Positions 1 through 9,191 of a stretch of 64,000 bases of DNA are shown here, one piece after another (the first letter of the stretch is position 1; every line of letters starts with the position of its first letter). Where the stretch lies: assembly GCA_938083445.1 (NCBI GenBank), contig CALKCP010000005.1:21074-85073 (forward strand), given 5' to 3'. A program made the translations under genes and the position numbers. The notes below the pieces were generated by a model. That model was not told the origin of the DNA and ran no database searches. It saw nothing but the letters and a program-made list of their open reading frames with translations. Source of the DNA: an uncultured Ulvibacter sp. Lineage in GTDB: Bacteria > Bacteroidota > Bacteroidia > Flavobacteriales > Flavobacteriaceae.

Positions 1-1129
1 CGTCCCAAGACCTATATACACCTCCATCAGTTCCAGAATAAATAATATCACTGTTGTGAATATCAAAAATGATGTCGTGAATATCACTGTGCATATTTCC
101 AAGTGACTTAAAGGTTTTACCTCCGTCACGGCTAATTGAACCACTCAAACCCCCTTTGAGAATGATATCAGGATTTCTTGGGTCTACCGTAATCCTTGAA
201 AAATAGAAAGGACGCACGGTGAGCCCAAAATCACTATTTAGGTGTTCCCAGTTTGCACCGGCATCGACAGACTTCCATAGTCCATTGGTGCTTTTTTCGC
301 CAGTTTCAATAACAGCATATAAAATGTTTGTGTCACTCGGTGCTAAAGCAATCCCGATTCTACCTAATTTACCGGTAGGCATGTTTTTTTGAATTTTATC
401 CCAGGTGACTCCAGCATCCACAGACTTGTATATGGCACTATTTTCTCCACCAGATTCAAACCCCCAACCGCTGCGTCGAAACTGCCACATCGAAGCGTAT
501 AGAACGTTTGGATCGTTTGGATCCATAATAACATCGGCAGCACCTGTTGATGGTCCCATATAGAGTATTTTGTCCCATGTTTCCCCGCCATTTGTTGTCT
601 TATACACCCCACGTTCTTCACTATCACTCCATAAAGCACCTAGAACCCCTACGTAGATTTCATTTGTATTTTGTGGGTTGATAACAACAGAAGCAATGCG
701 TTCACTATTTTCGAAACCCATTTTTTTCCAATTCGCACCACCATCGGTAGTTTTATAGAGTCCATCACCTATAGTTACTGAATTTCTTGTCCAAGTTTCT
801 CCCGTTCCTACCCATAGTATTTCATCTGGATTTTTCGGGTCTAATGTAACCACTCCAATCGATTGTACGTGATCGTCGAAGATAGGGCTGAAGGTGGCTC
901 CACCGTCACCAGATTTCCAAACGCCTCCACCTGCTGTACCTGCATATAGAATACGTGCATTGGTAGGATGCTTTTCTAAGTCATTAATTCGCCCGCTCAT
1001 TAGAGCTGGACCAATATGTCTCGCGTTCATGTCACCAAATAATTGTTTTCCTTTTAACGAATTATCTTGTGCATGCGATGCTATTGGAAGCAACCCGAGT
1101 GCAATACATAGCGTAATGAGTTTTTTCAT
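1..1129 (-). CDS. Sortilin/VPS10-like BNR-repeat glycosyl hydrolase family protein, C-terminus cut off
   Basis: About 376 residues are visible before the frame leaves the window at base 1. They begin with a signal peptide (MKKLITLCIALGLLPIASHAQ) and continue as a secreted beta-propeller. Repeated Asp-box-like motifs are visible, such as YKTTDGGANW, YKTTNGGETW and WKSVDAGANW. They alternate with DPxNPxxxYxG strands, as in sortilin/VPS10 and GH74-type propellers. Full-length relatives are usually much longer, so the C-terminal part is missing here. Bacteroidota homologs are annotated as glycosyl hydrolases, but no catalytic residues can be assigned from this portion, so substrate and activity are unknown. 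It lies downstream of the LolA-like gene on the same strand, with a terminator between them. Confidence 0.85.
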   Translation of the reverse strand, partial: MKKLITLCIALGLLPIASHAQDNSLKGKQLFGDMNARHIGPALMSGRINDLEKHPTNARILYAGTAGGGVWKSGDGGATFSPIFDDHVQSIGVVTLDPKNPDEILWVGTGETWTRNSVTIGDGLYKTTDGGANWKKMGFENSERIASVVINPQNTNEIYVGVLGALWSDSEERGVYKTTNGGETWDKILYMGPSTGAADVIMDPNDPNVLYASMWQFRRSGWGFESGGENSAIYKSVDAGVTWDKIQKNMPTGKLGRIGIALAPSDTNILYAVIETGEKSTNGLWKSVDAGANWEHLNSDFGLTVRPFYFSRITVDPRNPDIILKGGLSGSISRDGGKTFKSLGNMHSDIHDIIFDIHNSDIIYSGTDGGVYRSWD

Positions 1130-1149
1130 TTGTTTGGATTTAGGTTAAA

Positions 1150-1180
1150 AAAAATCCCCGACAAGCGAGGATTATTTTGT
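1150..1180 (-). terminator. Rho-independent terminator after the LolA-like gene
   Basis: On the minus strand an AATCC(T)CG arm pairs with CG(G)GGATT around a short loop and is followed by a run of T. It lies just after the stop codon of the gene ending at 1193 and before the start of the BNR gene. Confidence 0.6.
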
Positions 1181-1192
1181 TAAAAATTGAAT

Positions 1193-1978
1193 TTATTTTT
1201 TTTCTACGTCAGCAGGGGCTGCCGTTTCAGGAAAAGCAAACATTGACAATTCAACTTCTGGATTGACAACTATTTCTTTTATCGCGATACCTTGCCCTTG
1301 CATGGATAATGCAAAAGGAAAGTATAAGCCATTTACCTCTTGGTAATCGCTATATGTTGAAACGCCCATTTGACCTTTCATAGGTCCTTCTCTCATTTCA
1401 GTTTCAACGGCGATTGGAACAAAGTTTTCAGTGTCAAAATAATGAAAAGAGACATTAGGAACCTCAGTTCCATTGAGCATCACTGGTTGCTGCGTTAATT
1501 TAATTTTAAATGTTTCAGCACCGTCCTTCGTTTCAGTACCTAACAATGCCACAGTAAATCCTTTTTCTTTGTAATTGAAGAACGGAGAAGGAAAATCGTA
1601 GGCTTGTTTTTTCATATTTTCTGTAGACTCTGCATCGCTTTTTTCTGGCAACATAGTCATAAAGTTCGTTGTCCACAGGGTTTCACCATCAAAGGAGTAT
1701 TGGGTCATACTTTGTCCTTGAATATTTATTTTAAGCAGTTGCTTACCATCCTTCATTTGATACATTTCGATTGGAATTTCCATTCCTTGAGCATTTGCCG
1801 AACCACTCATTTTCATACCTTGAAGAGCTCCCCAGGCTTCCATGCCGCCTGTATTTTCAAAGTAATTAGCAATAATTTGGTCTGCTGTGAAGTTTGATGA
1901 ACTATCATCTGATTGGGCTGTCATTGGTGCAACAGCTAATAAAACAAGTGTACTAAGTAGGAGTTTGATATTTTTCAT
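1193..1978 (-). CDS. LolA-like outer membrane lipoprotein-sorting family protein
   Basis: A 261-residue secreted protein with a signal peptide ending near residue 21 (MTAQ). The mature part reads as one LolA/LolB-like half-barrel. It opens with ADQIIANYFENTGGMEAW, a common start of Bacteroidota proteins annotated as outer membrane lipoprotein-sorting proteins. Alternating beta strands follow, with patterns such as FDGETLWTTN and YSDYQEVNGLYFPF. No lipobox is present, so it is probably periplasmic. By fold it should bind a hydrophobic ligand. True lipoprotein carriage (LolA function) is not shown, since flavobacteria carry several such paralogs. The C-terminal end is an acidic/proline tail ending in lysines. 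Confidence 0.65.
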   Translation of the reverse strand: MKNIKLLLSTLVLLAVAPMTAQSDDSSSNFTADQIIANYFENTGGMEAWGALQGMKMSGSANAQGMEIPIEMYQMKDGKQLLKINIQGQSMTQYSFDGETLWTTNFMTMLPEKSDAESTENMKKQAYDFPSPFFNYKEKGFTVALLGTETKDGAETFKIKLTQQPVMLNGTEVPNVSFHYFDTENFVPIAVETEMREGPMKGQMGVSTYSDYQEVNGLYFPFALSMQGQGIAIKEIVVNPEVELSMFAFPETAAPADVEKK

Positions 1979-2098
1979 AAAGTTACTTTTAGATTTTGAC
2001 GTAAAAGTAAGACTCTAGATATTTGATTTTGTTACAATTTTCTTAAAATTATTAAATATTTATTAAACGTGTGCGCTTTTACTTCTGTTTCGGGAACC

Positions 2099-3364
2099 CT
2101 AAACAGTGGTGTTCTGAAAGTCTTGTCCTGTAGGAAGCTCGAAAACCTCTAATTTGAAATAGGGAAGAGCAGCCAATAAATGATCAAAAATATTAGCCTG
2201 AATTGACTCATAGTTTTCCCATTTTTTATCGTTGCTAAAACAGTATATCTCAATTGGGATGCCCTGATTTGTTGGACTAAGGTGGCGTACCATTAAAAAC
2301 ATCTCCTTGTTAATAGCGGGGTTGTTTCTTAAATAGGTATCAATGTATTTTCTAAAAACACCGAGGTTTGTTTGGTTTCTCCCATTAAGAAGCAACTCTT
2401 TGTTCACATGACGCTCGTTGTTATCCTTTACAATATCTAACTGGCGATGCTCGATATAGTCTGTTACATATTCTATTTTCTTAAGCGCTTCAATATCACT
2501 TTCAGAAATAAAAGAAATAGAACTCTGTTTGATGAAAATGGATCTTTTTATACGTCTTCCTGGAGATTCTTCCATGCCACGCCAATTTTGAAAAGAATCT
2601 GAAATGAGACTATAGGTGGGAATTGTCGTAAAAGTATTGTCAAAATTCTGTACCCTTAGTGTTGCCAAATTGATTTCAATTACCGTACCATCTGCCCCAA
2701 ATTTACTAAAGGTAATCCAGTCACCAATTCTTACGATATCGTTTACCGAAATTTGAATGCTTGCTACAAACCCAAGAATTGTGTCTCTAAAGATGAGCAA
2801 TAGAGCCGCAGAAGTCGCACCTAATGTTGTTAAGCTGATAATTGAATATCCAGTGAGCTCATTAATGATTAAAAAGGTAGCGACTCCCCAAGCAAAAATC
2901 ATAAGTACTTGACTATAGCTGTCTAGTGGTTTATCCCTGAACCGATCTATTGTTTTTAAATACCTTTCGGTGGTTCTTAAAACACTTCTAAATACAAAAA
3001 CAGCAAGAACAATAAGGTATACATCGGCTGCATTCACTAAAAATTGAGAAATAAACTCATAGGCTTTGAATATTTTAGGAGCCACATATAGAATGAATAC
3101 AATTGGTATAATATGTGCGACAAAACGCGGAAAATTACTCTCCACTAAAAAATTATCAAAGGAGGTTTTTGTCTTACTACTAAAAATTCTAAAAGAGTGA
3201 ACGATTATTTTTCTCGTAATAATGTCCAATAAAATCACAAAAAAAATAAAAATTATACTATTTGTAAGGGTACTTAGTAGTACCGAAGTTGAACTTGCCA
3301 TTCCGAGCTTAACGAAGTATACGTTAAACCAATCGAAATAATATTCTATTGAGGTAGCATTCAT
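2099..3364 (-). CDS. Mechanosensitive ion channel, MscS family (YbdG/MscM-like)
   Basis: A 421-residue inner-membrane protein with about five predicted membrane helices in the first 190 residues. The conserved MscS pore/beta segment follows: TTLGATSAALLLIFRDTILG, then ISVNDIVRIGDWITF and GTVIEINLATLRVQNFDNT. The phrase IPTYSLISDSFQNWRGMEESPGRRIKRS and the overall length match the YbdG miniconductance group (E. coli YbdG is about 415 residues). The expected role is release of solutes on hypo-osmotic shock. The start codon overlaps the stop of the upstream DUF3817 gene by 4 bases (ATGA), so the two are probably translationally coupled. Confidence 0.9.
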   Translation of the reverse strand: MNATSIEYYFDWFNVYFVKLGMASSTSVLLSTLTNSIIFIFFVILLDIITRKIIVHSFRIFSSKTKTSFDNFLVESNFPRFVAHIIPIVFILYVAPKIFKAYEFISQFLVNAADVYLIVLAVFVFRSVLRTTERYLKTIDRFRDKPLDSYSQVLMIFAWGVATFLIINELTGYSIISLTTLGATSAALLLIFRDTILGFVASIQISVNDIVRIGDWITFSKFGADGTVIEINLATLRVQNFDNTFTTIPTYSLISDSFQNWRGMEESPGRRIKRSIFIKQSSISFISESDIEALKKIEYVTDYIEHRQLDIVKDNNERHVNKELLLNGRNQTNLGVFRKYIDTYLRNNPAINKEMFLMVRHLSPTNQGIPIEIYCFSNDKKWENYESIQANIFDHLLAALPYFKLEVFELPTGQDFQNTTV

Positions 3365-3642
3365 TTTAAATAATTTCGTTCAATATAGAATGGGCCAAAA
3401 GGCAGTATAGAGCAAAATATAGCAAAGGCCAGTTGCTTGATCGTCCAATTTAATTTCTGAGAAATGTATACCGCGCCAGCTATATATAGTAAAAATAATA
3501 CGCCATGAGCCATGCCTACGATTTGTACCATTTGCGGTAAATCCCATAGGTACTTTAAAGGCATTGCAATTCCCAAAAGCAACAAAAAGGAAATAGCCTC
3601 AAGACTGCTAATTAGTTTAAAAACTCTTATTGATTTTTCCAA
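3361..3642 (-). CDS. DUF3817 family small integral membrane protein
   Basis: A 93-residue protein with three predicted membrane helices. It matches the DUF3817 pattern: an RVFKLISSLEAISFLLLLGI opening, then PLKYLWDLPQMVQIVGMAHGVLF, and a last helix ending FGPFYIERNYLK. The function of the family is unknown. It is the first gene of a two-gene minus-strand operon with the mechanosensitive channel and overlaps it by 4 bases. A Bacteroidota -7 element lies just upstream on the minus strand. Confidence 0.8.
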   Translation of the reverse strand: MEKSIRVFKLISSLEAISFLLLLGIAMPLKYLWDLPQMVQIVGMAHGVLFLLYIAGAVYISQKLNWTIKQLAFAIFCSILPFGPFYIERNYLK

Positions 3643-3659
3643 TTGATATTGATTTTATG

Positions 3660-3667
3660 CAAAGATA
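3660..3667 (-). promoter_or_regulatory. -7 element TATCTTTG of the DUF3817-mscS operon
   Basis: On the minus strand TATCTTTG matches the Bacteroidota -7 consensus TAnnTTTG and ends 17 bases before the ATG at 3642. No good -33 TTTG is visible at the usual distance, so this is a partial match. Confidence 0.5.
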
Positions 3668-3972
3668 CGGTATCAATATAGGATGAAACTTTTTTAAGTA
3701 ATTTTTATTATCACATTCAAAGCTTCCGCCATACAAGAGGAACATACAAGTAGTGTAGGATCCTTTTTTTGTAGATGAAAGGCAACATTTTATTACAATT
3801 TGATGGTCTTTTTTAGGATTTATTTTTTCAACCTATCTCTTATAATCGATCTATTGCCAGAAGAAGTTCTTGTTAAAATAAAAGAGTGAAAAAGCAAGCC
3901 TTTAGCATACTAAAAACAAAGATGTACAAGTGAATTATTAAGCATATTTTTTAGACTTTAGAACTTAGTTTG

Positions 3973-3980
3973 TAACTTTG
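3973..3980 (+). promoter_or_regulatory. -7 element TAACTTTG of the SDR gene
   Basis: TAACTTTG fits TAnnTTTG and ends 16 bases before the ATG at 3997, implying a very short leader. A T-rich stretch near 3945-3952 sits where the -33 element would be, but it is not a clean TTTG. Confidence 0.5.
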
Positions 3981-3996
3981 AACAAACAAAATTAAT

Positions 3997-4722
3997 ATGA
4001 TAAATTTAAAATCTAAAGTTGCTCTAATCACTGGTGGCACTAAGGGAATTGGTTATTCAGTTGCTGAAAGCCTTCTGGCAGAAGGTATATCTGTTGCCAT
4101 TACAGGAAGAACTGAGGAGGCAGCACATCGCGCCGCTAAAAGCCTAAATACTAATGGAAATGATTCTGCACGTGCTATTGGACTTGCTTCAGATGTGCGA
4201 AGTTTTGAAAGCCAAATAGAAATAGTAAAATCAGTTGTTGAAGAATTTGGACAGTTGGATATCGTTATTGCCAATGCCGGAGTTGGACATTTTGCCTCTA
4301 TCGTGGATCTTTCGGTTGAAAAATGGCAAGAAACGATCGACACAAATTTAACCGGAGCCTTTTATTCATTGAAGGCTAGTGTAGATGAGCTCATAAAAAA
4401 CAAAGGCTACTATATTAGTATATCTAGCCTGGCAGGCACTAACTTTTTTGCGAGTGGAGCTGCATACAATGCTAGTAAATTTGGACTTACTGGTTTTTCT
4501 CAGGCGGTGATGCTAGACCTTCGAAAGCATGGCGTAAAAGTAAGTACGATAATGCCGGGGTCAGTTTCTACTTATTTTAACGGGAATGTGCCAAAAGAAA
4601 GCGATGCTTGGAAAATTCAAGGAGAAGACATAGGCGATTTGGTACTCGGTTTATTAAAAATGAATGAGCGAACGCTCCCAAGTAAAATCGAGGTGAGACC
4701 AACCATGCCACCATCCAATTAG
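3997..4722 (+). CDS. SDR family NAD(P)-dependent oxidoreductase
   Basis: A 241-residue classical short-chain dehydrogenase/reductase. The nucleotide-binding TGGTKGIG motif is at residues 12-19, and IANAG near residue 93 stabilises the Rossmann core. The catalytic Ser of SISSLAG is near residue 142 and the YNASK active-site motif near residue 155. A PGSV segment follows the active site, as in 3-oxoacyl-ACP-reductase-like members. The substrate cannot be read from the sequence; FabG-like naming would be a guess. It is a single-gene unit with its own -7 element, ending at a strong bidirectional terminator shared with rpoD. Confidence 0.9.
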   Translation: MINLKSKVALITGGTKGIGYSVAESLLAEGISVAITGRTEEAAHRAAKSLNTNGNDSARAIGLASDVRSFESQIEIVKSVVEEFGQLDIVIANAGVGHFASIVDLSVEKWQETIDTNLTGAFYSLKASVDELIKNKGYYISISSLAGTNFFASGAAYNASKFGLTGFSQAVMLDLRKHGVKVSTIMPGSVSTYFNGNVPKESDAWKIQGEDIGDLVLGLLKMNERTLPSKIEVRPTMPPSN

Positions 4723-4777
4723 ATTTTGGCTGTTGATTTTAATGTAACATCTGTGGTTCCTTAAAAAACCATAAAAT

Positions 4778-4812
4778 AAAGAGGCCGCCTAATTAGATTA
4801 GGCGGCCTCTTT
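4778..4812. terminator. Bidirectional terminator between the SDR gene and rpoD
   Basis: A perfect 15-base-pair stem (AAAGAGGCCGCCTAA and its complement) encloses a 5-base loop, with A-rich and T-rich flanks on the two sides. It sits between the converging SDR and rpoD genes and can serve both. Confidence 0.92.
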
Positions 4813-4833
4813 ATATAGTATCAACTTTAAGAA

Positions 4834-5700
4834 TTACCCTAAATAATTTTTTAGAATATGACTCTTAGACTGTTGTCTTAATCTTCTAATTGCCTTTTCG
4901 CGTATTTGTCTTACACGTTCGCGGCTTAAATCGAATGTATCTCCAATTTCCTGAAGTGACATAGCGGGCTGTCCACTTAATCCGAAGCTAAGTCTAACTA
5001 CATCAGACTCTCGCGGTGAAAGTGTATCAAGAGCACGACCTATTTCTATTCTAAGAGAATCTTGCATAAGCCCTTTATCGGGGTTTGGAGATTCACCAGA
5101 ACTCATGATGTCATAAAGATTGTTTTCATTTTCTCCTTCCTGAAATGGTGCGTCCATTGACAAACTTCTACTTGAGTTCTTCAATGCTTGCTTCACATTG
5201 CTTATTGACATATCCACTTCTAATGCAATTTCTGCAGCTGAAGGAACACGCTCGTGAACCTGTTCTAGATGAATGGCAGCTTTTCTTATTTTATTAATAT
5301 CCCCAATTTTGTTAAGAGGAAGTCTCACTACTCTAGACTGCTCAGAAATTGCCTGAAGAATCGACTGTCGGATCCACCATACCGCATATGAAATAAATTT
5401 AAACCCTCGTGTTTCATCAAAGCGTCTAGCAGCTTTTACAAGGCCAACATTTCCTTCATTGATTAAATCTGACAAGGTAAGACCTTGATTTTGATATTGT
5501 TTTGCTACAGAAATTACAAATCGTAAATTCGATTTAGTAAGTTTATCTAAAGCTTCTTGATCTCCTTCACGAATACGTTGGGCCAATTCTACTTCTTCTT
5601 CAGCTGTTATAAGGTCAATCTTACTTACATCTTGCAAATAACTATTCAGAGATTTGGTTTCTCTGTTTGTAACTTGTTTCGTGATTTTGAGTTGTCTCAT
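4834..5700 (-). CDS. rpoD: Primary RNA polymerase sigma factor (RpoD/SigA), short Bacteroidota type
   Basis: A 288-residue sigma-70 factor beginning [20 protein letters not shown], the usual start of the Bacteroidota housekeeping sigma factor, which lacks region 1.1 and the non-conserved insert. Region 1.2 is [20 protein letters not shown]. Region 2 includes [16 protein letters not shown] and the -7-reading stretch [15 protein letters not shown]. Region 3 follows. Region 4.2 contains the helix-turn-helix [20 protein letters not shown]. It directs core polymerase to TAnnTTTG promoters of the kind seen across this window. It is a single gene facing the SDR gene. Confidence 0.95.
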   Translation of the reverse strand: MRQLKITKQVTNRETKSLNSYLQDVSKIDLITAEEEVELAQRIREGDQEALDKLTKSNLRFVISVAKQYQNQGLTLSDLINEGNVGLVKAARRFDETRGFKFISYAVWWIRQSILQAISEQSRVVRLPLNKIGDINKIRKAAIHLEQVHERVPSAAEIALEVDMSISNVKQALKNSSRSLSMDAPFQEGENENNLYDIMSSGESPNPDKGLMQDSLRIEIGRALDTLSPRESDVVRLSFGLSGQPAMSLQEIGDTFDLSRERVRQIREKAIRRLRQQSKSHILKNYLG

Positions 5701-6043
5701 AGGATTTGTTTAAGGTTTTTTTTTCCGCGTCGCATGTTAATACTTAGATTCAACAATTCCTATTTATAAAGTATCTTTTTTTTAAATTTTAGAAAAAAAA
5801 GCCAAATCTTCTAATAAAAAGGTAAAAATTGATGTTTTTCTCGATAATACCCGTTTTCAAATGTTCTTTCTAAGTCTCAGTTTTAAAACTGACAACATTA
5901 CTCTATACCTGAATATTCATTTTTAAACGGATTTTAAAAAATCACAAGAAAAAATTCCTTTATAGTTATATCTTTGGTTCAAGCGGCCTTTTTACATAGA
6001 CACCTTCTTAAAGAAAATAATGATTGAATAAACCGAGAACGAT
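5701..6043. other. Intergenic region upstream of rpoD and the M14 carboxypeptidase
   Basis: An AT-rich divergent region holding the -7 element of the downstream plus-strand gene. The minus-strand rpoD leader contains long A/T runs, but I could not assign a TAnnTTTG box to rpoD. No ORF or RNA gene is evident. Confidence 0.55.
5969..5976 (+). promoter_or_regulatory. -7 element TATCTTTG of the M14 carboxypeptidase gene
   Basis: An exact TAnnTTTG match about 67 bases before the ATG at 6044, implying a leader of roughly 60 bases. The -33 region is T-rich without an exact TTTG. Confidence 0.55.
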
Positions 6044-8356
6044 ATGAAACTCAAAAGTACCCTTGCGATTGTTATCTTTTTATTCTTGTTTTTTCCTTCA
6101 CACTTTGTTGCTGCCCAAGAAACAGTCTATTCTCAAGTACTTGTAAATGTTGAAAAGGCGAATGAAATCCAACGCCTCGTTGATTTAGATTTTGACATTG
6201 ACCACTATGAGCGCGTGGGGCAAGGTCATATTTCATTCTTTGCAACTACGAAAGACATTGAGAAATTAACATCCTACGGATTTTCATTCGACCTTAGCAT
6301 TTCAAATTTTCTTGACTATTATACAGAACAACTTGCTTTAGATGCTGAAAACATCAGGCAGATTAGAAGGGGTGAAAATACCGCCAATGGCTTTGACTTA
6401 GGTTCTATGGGTGGATTCTACACCTTTCAAGAAGTAGAGAATACCCTCGATGAGATGAGAACGGAATATCCAAATTTAATCACTCCAAAAGTGAGTATTG
6501 GAACCTCGGTTGAAGGGAGGCCTATCTGGATGGTTAAAATCTCCGACAATCCGGAGATCAATGAAGGGGAACCCGCTGCATACTTTGATGGTCTTCATCA
6601 TGCTCGCGAGCCTTTATCTATGGCTACAAACATTAATTTTATGTTCTGGTTGCTCGAAAATTACGAGATCAATACCGCTGTTCAATACTTAGTAAATCAA
6701 AGAGAACTTTATTTTGTCCCAGTGGTAAACCCAGACGGCTATGTCTATAACGAATTAACAAACCCGAATGGGGGAGGTTTGTGGCGTAAGAATCGAAAGC
6801 CAAGTGGAAGTGGGTGTTTTGGAGTTGATTTAAATCGCAATTATTCATTTGAGTTTGCCCACGATTCTTCCTGCGCTAGTAATGACCCCTGCTCGAATAC
6901 CTATCATGGCGACGGTCCTTTTTCAGAACCCGAAACGGCAGCGGTTAGGGATTTCTTAGCGCTCACTCAACCAAAAACGGGTTTTTCAATCCACTCGACT
7001 GCCGGGGTCTATTTAATGCCCTACGGATACAATACGTCTCCTCCAGATTTTGAAATTTATTCTGAATGGGCTTCCGCTTTCCTAAACGAAGCGGATTATG
7101 CCTATGGCGTTACCTTTCAGATGATAGGCTATACGTCTTGTGGAACTACCAGAGACTATTTGCACTCTGAAGGAATCTATGGATGGACGCCAGAAATAGG
7201 AGGGAGTGGGTTTTGGCCACAACCGAGTACCATATTTGATTTGGTTGGTGAAAACGTTCGTCCTATGTTTTATCAGTCTTGGCTTGCCGGGGCATATTTA
7301 GATGTCCAAGATCATTATCAAATAGGCGATGCAATCCCAGGATCTACTTTCGAGTTTGTAGTTGAAGTTAAGAATATCGGTGTTGGTGACACATCGGTCA
7401 ATTCGAGTGTTATTTTAACAGCTTCAGATCCTAGAGTGCAAGTGCCAACGGCCAACGGATATGGAGATATTTTACCGAGAACAAGACAGAGTAATAGTCT
7501 AAGCCCTTTTGTTATTAGTATCGATCCTTCATTTAACGAGCCATCCTTTGATTTAACAATAACTACAATTCAAGACGGCGCGCCAAATGAAACGGCCGTT
7601 GTTACTATGTATATGGGTGTAAAAGATACGCTATTTAGCGATGATGCAGAAAATGGAGCAGCTGCGTGGGTTGCTTCTGGAAATGGTATTCCTTGGAGTA
7701 CCGTTAGCGACGATTCGTTCAGCGGGCTGCAGTGTTTTGGTGATTCTAATGGCGGTAACTCAGTAAACAATACCACTAATTATTTTAGCCTTTCCCAAAC
7801 CATTGACCTCACAGCTACCTTGAATCCACGAGTATCCTTTGCTTGTAAACATTCAATAGAGGCAGGTGATATCGTGCGATTTCAAACCTCAGTAAATGGA
7901 GGCAACACTTGGGAAACCTTGAAAACTTTTCAATTAAATGAAGCCTGGTTTATAGCATCTATTGATCTTTCAGCCTATCAATCTTTTTCAAATGTTGGGT
8001 TTCGTTTTGAGATGCAAACGGATAACTTTATTCCTAGTGATGGGTTTTATTTCGACGATTTTGAAATTACCGACTACAATCTGGAAGTGTTAAACAACGA
8101 TAAAATGAAAGGGCTTTCCGAAGTGAAAATTTTACCAAACCCTTTTGAAAACACGCTTTCAATTGTTGCTGTTTCTGAAGACTACCTGGATATTAAGATT
8201 TTTGATTCACATGGAAGAAAGTTAAAGTTTTCATTAGAAAACGGGAACAATGGTAATTTCATTGTAGGTTTGGAAGAACTAACGACGGGAGTATATTATA
8301 TAAAAATAAAAAACGAGGCTGGTGAACAAGTCGTTAGAAAAATAATAAAGAAATAA
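6044..8356 (+). CDS. Secreted M14 zinc carboxypeptidase with T9SS C-terminal sorting domain
   Basis: A 770-residue exported metallopeptidase. A signal peptide ends near residue 24 (FVAAQ). The M14 catalytic domain (about 120-420) has the zinc ligands of HHAREP near residue 186, the substrate-binding NPDGY and WRKNRKP segments, the third ligand His in FSIHSTAG, and the catalytic Glu in TPEIGGSG near residue 383. A beta-rich region follows, including a jelly-roll-like segment with GAAAWVASGNGIPW. The last ~75 residues form a type A T9SS sorting domain (ILPNPFENTLSI ... GVYYIKIKNEAGEQVVRKIIKK). It should be exported through the T9SS to the cell surface or medium and cleave C-terminal residues of peptides. 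Confidence 0.93.
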   Translation: MKLKSTLAIVIFLFLFFPSHFVAAQETVYSQVLVNVEKANEIQRLVDLDFDIDHYERVGQGHISFFATTKDIEKLTSYGFSFDLSISNFLDYYTEQLALDAENIRQIRRGENTANGFDLGSMGGFYTFQEVENTLDEMRTEYPNLITPKVSIGTSVEGRPIWMVKISDNPEINEGEPAAYFDGLHHAREPLSMATNINFMFWLLENYEINTAVQYLVNQRELYFVPVVNPDGYVYNELTNPNGGGLWRKNRKPSGSGCFGVDLNRNYSFEFAHDSSCASNDPCSNTYHGDGPFSEPETAAVRDFLALTQPKTGFSIHSTAGVYLMPYGYNTSPPDFEIYSEWASAFLNEADYAYGVTFQMIGYTSCGTTRDYLHSEGIYGWTPEIGGSGFWPQPSTIFDLVGENVRPMFYQSWLAGAYLDVQDHYQIGDAIPGSTFEFVVEVKNIGVGDTSVNSSVILTASDPRVQVPTANGYGDILPRTRQSNSLSPFVISIDPSFNEPSFDLTITTIQDGAPNETAVVTMYMGVKDTLFSDDAENGAAAWVASGNGIPWSTVSDDSFSGLQCFGDSNGGNSVNNTTNYFSLSQTIDLTATLNPRVSFACKHSIEAGDIVRFQTSVNGGNTWETLKTFQLNEAWFIASIDLSAYQSFSNVGFRFEMQTDNFIPSDGFYFDDFEITDYNLEVLNNDKMKGLSEVKILPNPFENTLSIVAVSEDYLDIKIFDSHGRKLKFSLENGNNGNFIVGLEELTTGVYYIKIKNEAGEQVVRKIIKK

Positions 8357-8408
8357 AAGCAAGACGGTTTGGTTCTTGCTGCAACTATTGAAATCAGAAA
8401 AAATTAGG

Positions 8409-9065
8409 ATGAAGAAATTACTTTTTATTAGTTGCTTGCTTTTTTTAACTTCGATATCTACAATCGCTCAATTAGACAATCCATTAAATAATTCGATCAA
8501 ATTTGATCAAAATCAAAACGATGTACCTGCCCCTGTTGGATACAAATTACCTTCTATTAAGAAACCTCGTTTTTCCAATACAGATGGAAAAAATCCAAAT
8601 ACAATGCGCCCTTTACCCGAAGAAGATGAAGATAACTTCAATATGAGTAAAGACGATGGACTTTTAGAATACAAAACCAATAAAGCGCCTAAATACTTTA
8701 CAAAAGACAAGGAAGCTAAGGAGGAATATGGAAGAGATCAATATTTAGGTGATCTACTCACTACTGCGGGTTTTGTAAATGTGGTGTATCGAGATCATGA
8801 ATATGTAGATGGCGATATGATACGAATTTTCGTTAATGGCGATGTCGTAAGGGGTCAGGTTACATTAGATAGTAATTTTAGAGGGTTTGATCTTACCTTA
8901 CTACCTGGTGAAAATAGAATTGACTTTGAAGCACTAAATCAAGGGGATTCTGGACCTAATACAGCCGAGCTTCACGTGTACGATGACCAAGGTGTTCTTG
9001 TTTCCGCTCACGAATGGAACCTACTTAAAGGGAATAAAGCGAGTATCGTGGTCTACAAACAATGA
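8409..9065 (+). CDS. Secreted protein of unknown function
   Basis: I place the start at the ATG at 8409, after AGGA, because it gives a clean signal peptide (MKKLLFISCLLFLTSISTIAQ); a longer reading from TTG at 8376 adds 11 residues with no signal character. The mature 218-residue product has a charged, low-complexity first half rich in D, E, K and N. It ends in a beta-rich domain with IRIFVNGDVVRGQVTLD and ENRIDFEALNQG, resembling a small immunoglobulin-like or adhesin-type sandwich. I do not recognise a named family or catalytic residues. It follows the carboxypeptidase by about 50 bases and may be co-transcribed with it. Confidence 0.75.
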   Translation: MKKLLFISCLLFLTSISTIAQLDNPLNNSIKFDQNQNDVPAPVGYKLPSIKKPRFSNTDGKNPNTMRPLPEEDEDNFNMSKDDGLLEYKTNKAPKYFTKDKEAKEEYGRDQYLGDLLTTAGFVNVVYRDHEYVDGDMIRIFVNGDVVRGQVTLDSNFRGFDLTLLPGENRIDFEALNQGDSGPNTAELHVYDDQGVLVSAHEWNLLKGNKASIVVYKQ

Positions 9066-9125
9066 CTTTTCAGTATTGAGAAAAGAGGCATCATTTTTTA
9101 ATAAATTTTGTATATATCTTAACTA

Positions 9126-9154
9126 TTGTAATACTCAAACAATAGCTAATTTTG
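9126..9154 (+). promoter_or_regulatory. Promoter of the ABC exporter gene (TTG-N18-TAATTTTG)
   Basis: TTG at 9126-9128 and TAATTTTG at 9147-9154 are 18 bases apart, a good Bacteroidota promoter geometry. The gene starts at 9192. Confidence 0.6.
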
Positions 9155-9191
9155 CAGCTAATTAGTATCCATTTTACAAATAACCAATTGA

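Larger units (their letters stand above)
3643..3996. other. Intergenic region between divergent operons
   Basis: A gene-free AT-rich stretch separating the minus-strand DUF3817-mscS operon from the plus-strand SDR gene. I see the two outward -7 elements listed separately and no convincing ORF, hairpin or RNA gene in the middle. Confidence 0.6.
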
